DNA from: Magnolia sinica | Lineage: Eukaryota; Streptophyta; Magnoliopsida; Magnoliales; Magnoliaceae | Assembly (NCBI RefSeq): GCF_029962835.1 | Contig: NC_080582.1 | Span: 71,482,177-71,546,176 of the forward strand | Reading direction: 5' to 3' | DNA length: 64,000 bases | Part shown: positions 53,413 through 64,000 of the stretch, piece by piece | How the letters are laid out: the number at the start of each line of letters is the position of its first letter | Numbering within the stretch: position 1 is the stretch's first letter | Made by a program: the position numbers and the translations under genes | The notes under the pieces: generated by a model | What the model saw: only the letters and a program-made list of their open reading frames with translations | The model's database searches: none | What the model was told of the DNA's origin: nothing

Positions 53413-53937
53413 GGAAACGGATTGGGTACTCCCCCTGCCGTGCCACCAGCCCGGTGGCTGGTGGTCGGTGCTCTGTGGGCCCCACCATGATGTATGTGTT
53501 TCATCCATTCTGTTCATCCATTTTTACAGATCATTTTAGGCCTTGATCTAAAAAATGAGAGGGATATAAATAACAATTGGACCGCACCCTAGGAAAACAA
53601 TATTGATTGGATATCCACCATTAAAATCCTCCTAAGGCCTACTGTACTGCTTATTTGACATCCAATATGTTGATTAGGTCATACAGACCCATATGAAGTT
53701 AAAAAACAAAGATCGGCTTGATCGAAAACTTTTATGGCCCAAAAGGTTTTTAATGGTCAAAATTCGTTCAACACTGTTTCCTGTAATGTGGTCTGCTTGA
53801 GATTGGGATATACTTCATTTTTGGTCTCATACCATAAAATGATCTAGAAAAATAGATGGACGGCATGGATGAAACACATACATCATGGTGGGTCCCACAG
53901 AGCACCTACCACCGGCCATTGGCTGGTGGTGGGATAG
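53413..53937. repeat. Palindromic MITE, copy 5 (right end damaged)
   Basis: ggaaacggattgggtactcc at the left; the right part reaches catcatggtgggtcccacag and ccattggctggtggtggg, then passes into unrelated sequence without the terminal gtagccaatcc. Confidence 0.82.
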
Positions 53938-55944
53938 AATTGTATTTGGTCGTACAATTCCATCAGCATCTGGAAGGGATGGAAAATGTTGGGATTGGGT
54001 GGAGCCCGTGGAATTGTATTTGTTCACGTGCAGGATTTCCGTATATTTTGAAAAACACTACACTTGGGCTGATGCATGCGTTTATCCATGCTCTCCATCC
54101 ATATACACCGTTGTGAATGACTCTAATATTTGTGTTTTCTTCTTGCTTGCTGTGTGACCTGTGTGACCTAATTAACAAGTTAAATTGCAAATAAACATTA
54201 TACTGAGCCTTTAGAAGTTTTTAACAGTGAACGCTCAATCCTTGCTGTTTTCTAATGGCGTGGTCCACTTGAGATTTGAATGTCTGATATTTTTTTTAGT
54301 TCATGCCATAAAATAAAATGACTGGGAGATTTGAATCTGCATCATTTTTTAATTTTGGCCATAAAATGATTTAGGAAATAGATAAATGGAATAAAATGAT
54401 ATAGAAAAATAGATGAATGGTTTGGATAAAACACATATCATAATGAGGCCCACTGAGCACTTTCCAATAGCCAGCCAGTAGGCAATCCACGTTGGCGACC
54501 GTTCATCCATTTTTTCAGCTCATTTTAGGGGGTTGAGCCCAAAATTGAAGCATATCTAAAGCTAAGTGGAGCCCAAGGAAACGGGGATGGTGATGTCCGC
54601 ATCAAAACCTTCGTAAGGCCCACGGTGATGTTTATTTATCATCCAACCTGTTCGTAAGGTCACACAAACATGGATAAAGGTAGAACCCAAATATCAACTT
54701 GATTCAAAACCATTGTTGCTTCTGTTAATATTTCAATGGTAGGTGTTCATTTCACACCTCCTGTGGTGTGGTCCACTTGAGCTTTCGTGCTTTGATTTTA
54801 GGGTATGACCCTAAAATAAGCTGGTAAAATGGATGGCATCTACCTAAAGGTGCTTTATGAGATTTTTATCCTTCATCCATTTAGTCATCTCATTTTAAGG
54901 CATAGCCACTAACCAAGGCATGGGCACAAAATGAGCAGCTCAAAATCTCAAGTGGACCACACCACAGGAAACATGATGTAATTGAAAGCCCACCATTAAA
55001 ACTCATCCGAGGGTTACAAAAGTTTTGGATCAAGCTGATATTTCCCTTCATCCAGGGGCATTTGGCGCAGAATATAAGATAGGATTAGGTTGGATGGAAT
55101 TGCATTTGGTCCTATGCAATTCCATCCAGCATTTGGAGAGGATGAAAAAGGTGGGGATTAGGGGGGATGGAATTGCATTTGGTCCCATGCTGGATTTTCA
55201 TGGACTTTGAAATCCACTACACATGTGGGCCCCACATTGATACATGTGTTTATCCATGCTGTCCATCCATATACGCCCGTTTACACTAACATTCTGGTAT
55301 ATATGTGTACAAGTGAATGATATCTGTTGTGAACTTGGTCCATTGATTACAATTCCATGGTCTACCAAACATGATTTTGCTTAATCCGGTGTTTTCCTGC
55401 AGCAAAAATTTTATGCCAAACATAAGATTGGATGGCTACAATACCATGGTATTTCCAAGCCACGCACGCATTGTGCAATAATGATGTTAATCCCATCTAA
55501 TACAATTCAATACCATTCAATTCCACGGACCAAACATGTGCTTCATCATGCCCTAGGACTTATTCATCCACTTGAAATTTGGATCCACTTTATTTCTGGG
55601 CTCATGCCCTAAAATGAGCCAGCAAAATTTATGGACATCATGGATAAAACACATACATCATGGTGGGGCCCATAGAGTTTGTGTTTTAACCACACCATCC
55701 ATCCATTTTACCAGCTCATGAGGTCCATCCAAATCTCAGGGGTACCACATCATAAGAAACAATGGTGATTGAACATCTAGCATTAAAAAAATTCTTGGGC
55801 TACAAAAGTTTTGGATCAAGCTGATACTTGTGCCTTCCCTTGTCTAGGTTTACCAGATTATCAGTAAGTAAGATGGAAAGTATACATTACAGTGGGTAAG
55901 TGTATCAAGGTCCAAGCTCTATCTAAACCCCGTACATACTTTTA
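53938..55944. repeat. Mosaic of MITE fragments
   Basis: A ggaattgcatttggtc-type repeat occurs at 53,930-54,050 and 55,080-55,210. MITE markers occur at 54,430-54,480, 54,600-54,780, 54,940-55,050 and 55,630-55,830. No gene seen. Confidence 0.5.
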
Positions 55945-56354
55945 GGGCCCGTTTGGCCAGTCGGATTGGAAGGGATTGGATGGTATTGGAAGGGATTGGA
56001 AGTTAAATCCCAGGATTGGCCGGGCGTGCCAAACAGAGTCAGTGATCTGATTCCAATCCCATGGGTCTTAAGACAATCCACTGACAACACCATCATTACC
56101 TTTAAATCCCATCCAATCCACCCTAATCTGTTCAAATTTGCCTGGGACGTGTTTGGTTCGAGGGATTGGAAGGGATGGGAAGGTTTAATCCCAGGATTGC
56201 GGGCGTGCCAAACAGACTTGATATGGCAATCCGGTATATAGCAATCCCATGGATTTCAAGACAATCAGCTGGCAAGACCATCATTACCTAGAAATCCATG
56301 CCATCCACCCTAATACCATTCAATCCCTTCCAATCCACCCGGCCAAACGGGCCC
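55945..56354. repeat. Tourist-like MITE, copy B
   Basis: GGGCCCGTTTGGCC ... GGCCAAACGGGCCC, 410 bp, TTA at 55,942-55,944 and 56,355-56,357. Reverse-oriented relative of 34,656-35,048. Confidence 0.93.
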
Positions 56355-56357
56355 TTA

Positions 56358-56984
56358 AGGTAAGTCCAAACCAGGCCCGAACCATGACAGACCAAAATAA
56401 TCTTATGGTCCGAGCCCCACCTGGGCCCCATACAGGATGGTGCCACCTGAGTTGGCAGGGTTGAGGAAACAATTAGAGTGGATAAACTCATACATCATGA
56501 TGGGGCCCTCAAAGTTTGTGTATTATCTATACCGGCCATCCATTTTGTTAGCTTATTTTCCGGCATGAGCCCAAAAATGAGGTGGAAACAGTGGTGATTG
56601 AACACCTACCATTAAAAGTTTCTTGGAGGCCACAAAAAGTCTTGGAGAAAGCTGATATTTATGTTTTCCCTTCATCCACATCTGTCCGTGAGCATATCAA
56701 TAAGTTGAAAATAAACATTATAGTGGGTAGGGGTATCAACGGGTCGCGTTAACGCTGGGCCAAGCTCTGTCCAAGCCCTGCCCGCACTAAGAACAAAGCA
56801 AGCCTGGGCTATAACGGGCCAAAATAGTCTAGCCAGAGCCGGATTGAATTATACAGGGCGGGCAAGCCTAAGCCCAACGTGAGAGAGAGAGAGAGAGAGA
56901 GAGAGAGCTGTAGACTCTCTAAAACTTAGTTAAATTCCCGAAAAATCTTAAAAAAAACCCTGTAAAATTAAGAGTGCATGTTGA
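56358..56984. repeat. MITE fragment and (GA)n microsatellite
   Basis: 56,480-56,730 carries the palindromic-MITE markers (catcatgatggggcc, gttttcccttcatcc). 56,881-56,908 is a GA dinucleotide run. Confidence 0.6.
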
Positions 56985-59090
56985 GTGGGGGAAAAAAAAA
57001 GGTGACTAACTCATTTCTTTTCCGTCACTAGAACTCTTACTCGAAATCTCTTACTACATATCAACCACAGGAGTCGATTTCTCAGCTCACAAGCGATTCT
57101 ACAATGTTTAATCAATCATAGATTTTGAATTTCATTGGCTAGTGGCGACTCCAACTCATACGCATAATCATACACCCCTTCTCTTTGCAACATGGGAAAA
57201 TTGCACAATAAAGAGGTGAGCGCACAACAAGCATTCACAGGGACAAAGGCCACCTTACTGATCATTAATGCATGACATGTACATCATGTCCTTTGCTTCT
57301 AAGGAACCAATGAACATCATTAGTCATGTCCCTATAATGATCATAGTATGCCTAGTAAAAATTAAGGTGGATATCTCTCTTCCAACTATTTCCTTTTGTG
57401 TGGGTAACTTAAATCACGGGTCAGCCTAATTTTTTGGCTTGGACCTAACGAAGGATTACACATCTAATGTTTGGAGTGGATTTTACATGCCCATCACTGT
57501 GGGCCCCGTAAAATATCAAGGGCAGGCGTCGTCTTGCCAACTATTCTTTAAAAAAAAAAGAAAAACAACAGAGACATTTTCGCTGAAGGGATTTTTATGG
57601 GATACCCACCCTTTATTTTGTACGAGGCCCACCATGATGTGTATGTGAGATCCATTTTGATCATTAGATGTCTTAACCCACATTAGGCCTAATGCCAAAA
57701 AATCAACCTTACCTGTTATTCAAGTGGGCCACACTAAAGGAAATAGTTGAGATAGAGATGTCCAAAGTTGATTCTTACATAGCCCACCATGATGATTATA
57801 TGAAGTCCACTCTAACCATTAGACATACTCCAACATTTTGGCTTGGAACCCAAAAAATAAGGCACATCCATGATTCTTCTGGGCCACAAAAGGGAAACAA
57901 TTTGAAGGCTGATTTTTGCCCTATAAAATATTTCCGATCATTTGGTCCACTTGAATCATTGATCAGGCTGATTTTTTGGCATGGGCATGCATTGACACCC
58001 CAACCAGGTAAGCCAAGCCTAGCCATCACCTTAGCCTTAGTCAAGCCTAGCCATCATCGTAACCTGAGCCAAGCTTGAGACATTACCCAAGCCCGAGCCA
58101 TCTTTTAAAGCCAAACTCAGCCTAAAGCCAAAACCCTAAAATTTGGCTAAATTTAAGACAAATTCAAACCAAATGTAAGCCAAATGTGGAAAACCTCGAG
58201 TAGTAGAAATAAAATCCCATCACTCATCATAAATAACTTCAAACCGAAACCATAGCCCTACAGGGGATAGGAAGACAGGCCGCACCAACTAAATAAATTC
58301 AAGGGAAAGCCTGGGGGTGGCAGCACTCGAAGTGCCTCTCCAGTACGTATCAAGGTCAAGCCAACCAACTATTTCACCTCTTAATGAGACAGCTGCATTA
58401 GGACATCCAAACGCCTCGAAACTTCCCACTAATTACCTTTTTACAACCCCTTCCAACCAATGAGTGTCATGTGGCACTTCCTCTTCTCTCCACCAATCAC
58501 AAGCTTTTACATCACTATTTACCCTCCAAGGCCCTAACAATAGCTAAAATGTCATCCAATGAGCTATAAATTCCCCCCCCCCCCCCTTTCTGATCTGATT
58601 ACATTAGAAACTCGTGGTAGCCTAATCCTTTTGCATATCATCTTAGCACCATCACATTACCACTCAACTCGCTTTTCTAGGCACTCTGGACATATGCTCT
58701 GTAGCTCGCCGAAAGTTTCAAAAATGTCGGATCCTACTACATTAGAAATCCGAATTCACCTAGTCTTGTTTTCAATGCCTCTGCATTTTAGTGAAGAACC
58801 ATCATATCTCGTAAGATTGATTAACCACACAAAGTAGGGACAACATACTCGTGCAAGCAAAGAGGGTGCCTAACACCTTCCCTCTCTATAACTGAAGTCA
58901 CTAACTCAGAATCTTAAGTCGCAGATCAAGAGTAATTTCAAAGCAAGAGTTTTTGAATTCGCTAGCTTTCATAAATTCTGCATCAACTAGCCGACCGCGG
59001 AATTGTTAGCTAATTAGTTAGGGGCAACTCCAAGTTAATCACATTATCTATATAAGTCAACCCACACGCACGAAAGAAAGATTTAAAAAA
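56985..59090 (+). repeat. Possible gypsy (Tat-type) LTR remnants
   Basis: Two related blocks end in a tggcgactcc-like primer-site motif (57,142-57,160 gtggcgactccaactc; 59,019-59,035 ggggcaactccaagt). The second is preceded by gggtgcctaacaccttccct at 58,864, a phrase I associate with Tat/Ogre LTR ends. 58,567-58,584 is a C run. No coding domain found. Confidence 0.35.
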
Positions 59091-59601
59091 GAAAAAAAAA
59101 ACGTGTGGGCACTATCACCAATGTTCATAGCCTAACATGGGGTGACTCACCCAATAGTTGGGGTGAATTTCACAAAAACATAATACTGGAGCCCATCTGT
59201 CGTTAATAAATCTAACATAAGGTATTGTAATGATAATTACTTGGATTACTTAGGTAGCTTATGAAAACCCTTTTTAAAATAGGTATTGGAATGTAATTTC
59301 AATAATACACACACACATACACACCATTACATTGCGTGCCTACATATATCTAGACCATCTAAACCATGGGCCTCATTGTGGATGGAGCATCAACTGATAC
59401 TCGTGTTGATCGGATAGATGTTAGCATCTGCTTTCTTCCTTAGCAATTGAGAACTGTCGGTTTGAAGGACACCATCTATACAGTTAAGATTTTAGAAAAA
59501 CTAAGCATTCGCATTGGAGCCCTTGGGATGAATGTCCATTGATTGGACAATTAAGATCATCTTATTAGTATGAATGTGATTTTCATCATTGGTATAAGGT
59601 T

Positions 59602-59639
<38 letters not shown>
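59091..59639. other. Spacer with (AC)n microsatellite
   Basis: The AC run at 59,603-59,639 lies next to the left end of the foldback-like element. Nothing else recognised. Confidence 0.6.
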
Positions 59640-59640
<1 letters not shown>

Positions 59641-62185
59641 GATATCGTGAAAGCATGTAAATAACCTCTTTTTAAATCTTTACATTTCTACAACTCTGAT
59701 ACCTTTCTTAAATTTCTTAAGATGAAAACGCACTCCTCAGTCTTTGTATTTGTATATGTCATTGGACTTTCTTTTATACACCTATACATTCTTTTATCAC
59801 TACTCTCTAGTTAACTATTCTTTTACCATTATACTTAAACAATCCTTCGTGCTTTTAGACTATTCTTTAGCAATCTTTCGTGCTTTTTTACTACTCTCTC
59901 TAGTAAAAACAACTATCCCAAAAAAATGGGTTTAAACCGGTTTGAGAATAAAATGGGAAGAATAAAATATTGTAAAATTTTCACTTTTAAAACATGGGAT
60001 CTTTCTTCAAAAAAAAAAAAAACAAAAAAAAAAAAAAAAAAAACTGTTCACAAACTAGACTTTAAGTTCAATTTTAATAGATTAAAAGGTATCCAAATGA
60101 AATAATCCTAGTCCCATTTAAAAGCTCATCGAATTATCTTTCCAACGAGCCTAATATTGCCCCGATCTGACAAGTAATTGACCATTTTTGTAGGATCATG
60201 TGATGCTGAAAACAAGACCGAACAGTTTGCAAACGCTACCATGGACTTTAACACACTTTTCAAAGGTCAAATGGTGTCCAAATGAGATGATTAGTCCCAT
60301 TTGAATGGTCATCGAATTATCTTTCTAACGAACCAAAGATCACCCCGAAGACATGAAACAAAGGAATTATGGTCGTTTTCATGGGATCACGCGATGCAGG
60401 AAATGTGAACGTGAACTGCTACATTCGCTTTCATTACACTACCGCATTCGTTCTAATTTCTACCATCGCGAGATTCCATGAAAACATTTATAACTCCCTC
60501 GTTACAGGTTGGATCAAGGCAAACTTGAGCTCATTAGAAAGATAATTTGACAAACTTCAAATTAGATAAGAATCATCTGATTAAGACACCATTTGAAATT
60601 TCAAGGTTGGACCCAAAGTCCATGATAACATTTATGATTGCTTCTAGTACCATGCAATCGTATGAAAATGGTCATTACTTCCTCGTTACAGGTCAAATTA
60701 GGACAATCTTAAAATCATTGAAAAGATAATTTGATAAGTTTTCAATTGGACCGACATTGTTTGACCTTTCAAAATTGGGCCTAAACCCACCTAACAAATA
60801 GTTTGTGTTAACTCTCTGATTTGATCCCAGTTGGAAATGTCGAACAGTGTCTAAATGAAATGATTTCAGTTCTATTTGAAAGTTTGTCGAATTATCTTCC
60901 CAATGAGCCCAAGACTGCCCCAATCTAACTTGTAACGAGGGAGTCATGATCGTTTTATGGGATCGTGTGATGCTAGAAACGAATGCAAATGCTATCATGG
61001 ACTTGTGGTTCAATCTTGAAATTCAAACGGTGTCTAAATGAAATGATTCTTATCCAATTTGAAAGCTCATCAAATTATCTTTCCAATAAGCCCAAGATTG
61101 CCCTAAATTGAATTATAATGGGAGAGTTAATGATTGTTTTTATGGGATCACTTTGTGTTGAAACCTAACATGAGTGTGTATTGAATGCAAACATGAGCAT
61201 GTACTTACATTGTGTACATGCTCGCATTTGCGTTCATTTTCAACATTACGCAATCTCAAGAAAACGTTTATAACTCCCTCGTTACATATCGGATCGGGGT
61301 GATCTTGAGTTCGTTGGAAAGATAATTTGACGGCATTTCAAATGAGACTAAAAGAATCTCATTTGAACAACATTTGATCATTTAAAAGTGGGCCCAAAGT
61401 TTATGATAATGTTTGCAAACAACTCTGTCTCATTTTCAACATCAGTAGATCCCACAAAAACGATCATAACTCTCTCATCACGGGTCGGATCGAAGCAATC
61501 TTAGCCTCGTTGGAAAGATAATTCGACAAGCTTTCGAATTAGACCCGAATCATCTCATTTAGTCATCATTTGACATATCAAAACTGGACCCAAAGACCAT
61601 GATGACATTTGTACTCGTTTCCAACATCACACAATCACATGAATACGTTCATATCTCCTTTGTTATAAGTCGAATCGAGGCAATCTTGAGCTCATTAGAA
61701 AGATAATTTGATGAAAAATTTAAAATGAAACTAGAATCATCTCATTTGGACACCATTTTTATATTTCAAAACTGGACTTAAAGTTTAACTCACAAATATT
61801 TTTTTGAAAAAAGAACAACCCATCTTCTAAAAGTGGTTTTTCTATAATATTTTTATCCTCTCATTTTCTTTCCAAACAAACTTGGACTCATTTTTCTGAG
61901 GTGGAAATTTCTGTAGAAGAGAGTAGTCAAAAAGCACGAAAGATTGCTAGAAAATACTTGGAAAGCACGAAAGATCATCAGAAAGTAAAGGTAAAAGAAG
62001 AGATAGTTGGAAAGTAGTGATAAAAGGTCTTAAGTGTAGAAAAGAAAGTCCAATGACTTTTATAAACACAAGGTTCGATGAAGAGCATTTCCATTGCAAT
62101 AAATTTGAAAAAGGTAATAGTGTAGAAAAATAAAAATTTAAAAAGGAAGGCTATTTAGATCCTTCCACGATACATGTGACACTTT
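59640..62185. mobile_element. Foldback-like palindromic element with 185-bp units
   Basis: Terminal arms about 280 bp long are mirrored: 59,640-59,935 and 61,915-62,185 share gtcattggactttcttt, tttatcactact and caatctttcgtgctttt in inverse order. Between them, nine related units of about 185 bp carry gaattatctttccaacgag (forward, F) or its complement (reverse, R): F at 60,128 and 60,313; R at 60,535 and 60,716; F at 60,888 and 61,068; R at 61,315, 61,512 and 61,697, making a 770-bp FFRR unit twice plus one R. A poly-A rich stretch lies at 60,008-60,041. No open frame has domain support. Target duplication not determined. Confidence 0.75.
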
Positions 62186-62581
62186 TCCCAACTATAATAG
62201 AATATTAGATCCTTCTAAGGAAGACGACATTGAATTTCACCACTTCAAAATTTAAGCTGATGTAAGAAAACCAAAAATTATCTAACACCCCTAAGAAAAT
62301 ACTCTCACCTTTCTTCATTCCTACTCCGGGCTGGACCCTGCATTAATACACCAACCATCTCTCCACTCAATACCTACATGACGCATAACATAAGGATATT
62401 GAAACAGTCAACATTTGAAGGAGGCAGAGCTCACATATATCTACAAAACGCAACCACCTTTGACAAAGTTTATAATCATTCCGACGAAATAAAAATAAAT
62501 TATAATGTCAATTGCACATGTTGTACCTTCATCCCAAGTCCATGCTGACCCAAAAATAAATTGGTTGGGTTGAGCTCATGT
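62186..62581. other. Spacer, nothing recognised
   Basis: AT-rich sequence right of the foldback-like element, no feature supported. Confidence 0.4.
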
Positions 62582-62690
62582 GGGCATAATCATGCATACA
62601 TAGTTGGGATGTAGGTATACGTATGGGCATAATCATGCATACATAGTTGGGATGTAGGTATATGTATGGGCATAATCATGCATACAAACA
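62582..62690. repeat. 43-bp tandem repeat
   Basis: gggcataatcatgcatac begins at 62,582, 62,625 and 62,668; each copy continues atagttgggatgtaggtat. Confidence 0.93.
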
Positions 62691-63600
62691 CCTACAAAGT
62701 TAAAGAAGCCGGCGCCCATGTAACAATTCCACCCAAACAGATATTCACAATCATAATAAAAACTTGTAACCAAACCATACCATTCCACCCAAACATCAAA
62801 TCATCGTATATAAGAACATTCCAACACGTGCTAATCACGAATGTGGTAACCATACACACCAAGCGTTGAATCAGTTTGCAAGACAAAGCATCTTGCATAG
62901 TAGGTGCATATTCCCAACCATTTTCTTCTTCACATCCACCAGATGTGGTAGACAGTAACAATTTCACATTGTCACCACCAGTCCATCCTATCAACAGGAT
63001 ATTTTGTGGCACCTACAGGTTACATCTTTCCACTTGGCACAACCAAACCTCGCAACTAAAAAATACCTTCAATATAGTAGAGAACCACGTACGTACACAC
63101 CACATCATTTGAAAATCCAAAATAGCAACAACAGCAAAAAAAATAAAAAAGTATTTTCAACGGCGGATCACCGTGCCCTTCCACCAGATCATCCGGATCC
63201 ATGATGCCCTCTTGTGAAGGGGCAATGTTATAAAGAAAGCCGATGAATCCTCATGGCTCGACAGTATATAGCAGATAGGTACTCATGTCAGACAAGCCGT
63301 TAATCTCTTCCAACATAGTTACAACATGACATTCGGGTAATGGTCAGACCTTCCGCCATCGATGCTGCTAGTTTCGTCATGTCTTCCACTACACTATCCA
63401 TCCCTATTTGCATCGTATCACAAGGTCAACCAACCCTGCTCTTCTTCCAAAAGTTCACTGTACTACATGATGCATCTGACGCTTTGATACGAATCATGTA
63501 CCTCTTTCCTGCTGTTAAATGACCAATGCACTTCTATCCTAGAGTCGGCGTGGTCCTCCATGTCCATCCGAACTGTCTCCACAAACTGTTGTTCCAAGTC
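62691..63600. other. Unassigned region
   Basis: Open frames on both strands are short and without family motifs. May hold introns or untranslated sequence of a gene to the right. Confidence 0.3.
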
Positions 63601-63605
63601 AGCTC

Positions 63606-63806
63606 TCAAAGCACCGGCATCCCATCCACAGCGGTTGCCGACATAGGGTATAATGTATCCAGTGTGCGAACTTCAGCCTGTAGCTTGGTCATTACGTAGA
63701 TTATCGCTAGGTTGTCATACCTAGGCTCAGGCTTTCCTCTCACTTTCTCCACTCCTAGAAGGAACTGATATGAGACATTACTAAAGTTAATCATCTTCCA
63801 ACACAT
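63606..63806 (-). other. Possible exon fragment of unknown gene
   Basis: A minus-strand open frame of 66 codons of ordinary composition (for example GVEKVRGKPEPRYDNLAIIY) that is not explained by a repeat. No domain recognised and no intron boundary established; it could equally be chance. Confidence 0.25.
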
Positions 63807-63898
63807 TTCATTACTTACCTCTCACCTTCTCCACTCCTAGAAGGAACTGATATGAGACATTACTACAGTTAATCATCTTCCAACACGTATTTCATTAT
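63735..63898. repeat. 82-bp tandem duplication
   Basis: actcctagaaggaactgata occurs at 63,751 and 63,833; the copies run ctctcac(t/c)ttctcc to cttccaacac. The first copy overlaps the open frame on the minus strand. Confidence 0.92.
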
Positions 63899-64000
63899 TA
63901 CTGACTATTTTGAAACTTTAACGCAGACGTATATTTTTGGAAACTAAATTTTACTTGCATATATGCTTCCCAAACTTCATCAGTAGCGAAAACAATCTTC

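Noticed and set aside
59744-61013. Short ORFs in the foldback-like element
   Set aside because: They follow the 185-bp repeats in both orientations and contain no domain motif.

Overview
This is a nuclear plant DNA window dominated by transposable elements. Evidence for a plant is direct: coiled-coil NB-ARC-LRR immune receptor genes, a Ty1-copia element primed from an initiator-tRNA-like site, a Mutator-like (MULE) transposase, TTA-flanked Tourist-type MITEs, tRNA-like SINE copies and solo LTRs. The heavily repeated palindromic sequence around GGGCCCCACCATGATGTATG suggests a basal angiosperm (perhaps a magnoliid), but that is only an impression from memory.

Layout. 0-3 kb: a minus-strand CNL pseudogene with two in-frame nonsense codons. 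4-7 kb: a MITE and the 3' part of a decayed copia element. 6.85-17.07 kb: inverted and truncated copies of one roughly 6 kb LTR-like unit, whose right end cuts a relic of a third NLR (17.07-17.68 kb). 18.4-19.1 kb: a degraded LTR. 19.8-24.3 kb: the one intact NLR, minus strand, probably with a short second exon across a 1.7 kb intron that holds foldback MITEs. 24.46-29.07 kb: a complete but dead copia element with both LTRs, inserted about 160 bp upstream of that NLR start. 29.3-34 kb: palindromic MITEs and a solo LTR. 34.4-43 kb: a MULE transposase gene embedded in arrays of a 21-bp minisatellite. 40.4-48 kb: two 1.34 kb inverted arms flanking an intact ORF that resembles the 'putative plant transposon protein' family. 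48-57 kb: mostly MITE-derived sequence. 57-59.1 kb: possible gypsy LTR remnants. 59.6-62.2 kb: a palindromic foldback-like element with 185-bp units in both orientations. 62.2-64 kb: unassigned sequence with short tandem duplications.

The only gene likely to serve the host is the NLR at 19.8-24.3 kb. The three NLR copies share strand and sequence, so they look like a tandem cluster broken up by transposon insertions. Most transposon coding regions carry C-to-T/G-to-A type lesions (nonsense codons, lost catalytic residues), as expected for methylated, silenced repeats. The least explained features are the foldback element at 59.6-62.2 kb, the 21-bp arrays around the MULE, and the inverted duplication around the 44 kb ORF.
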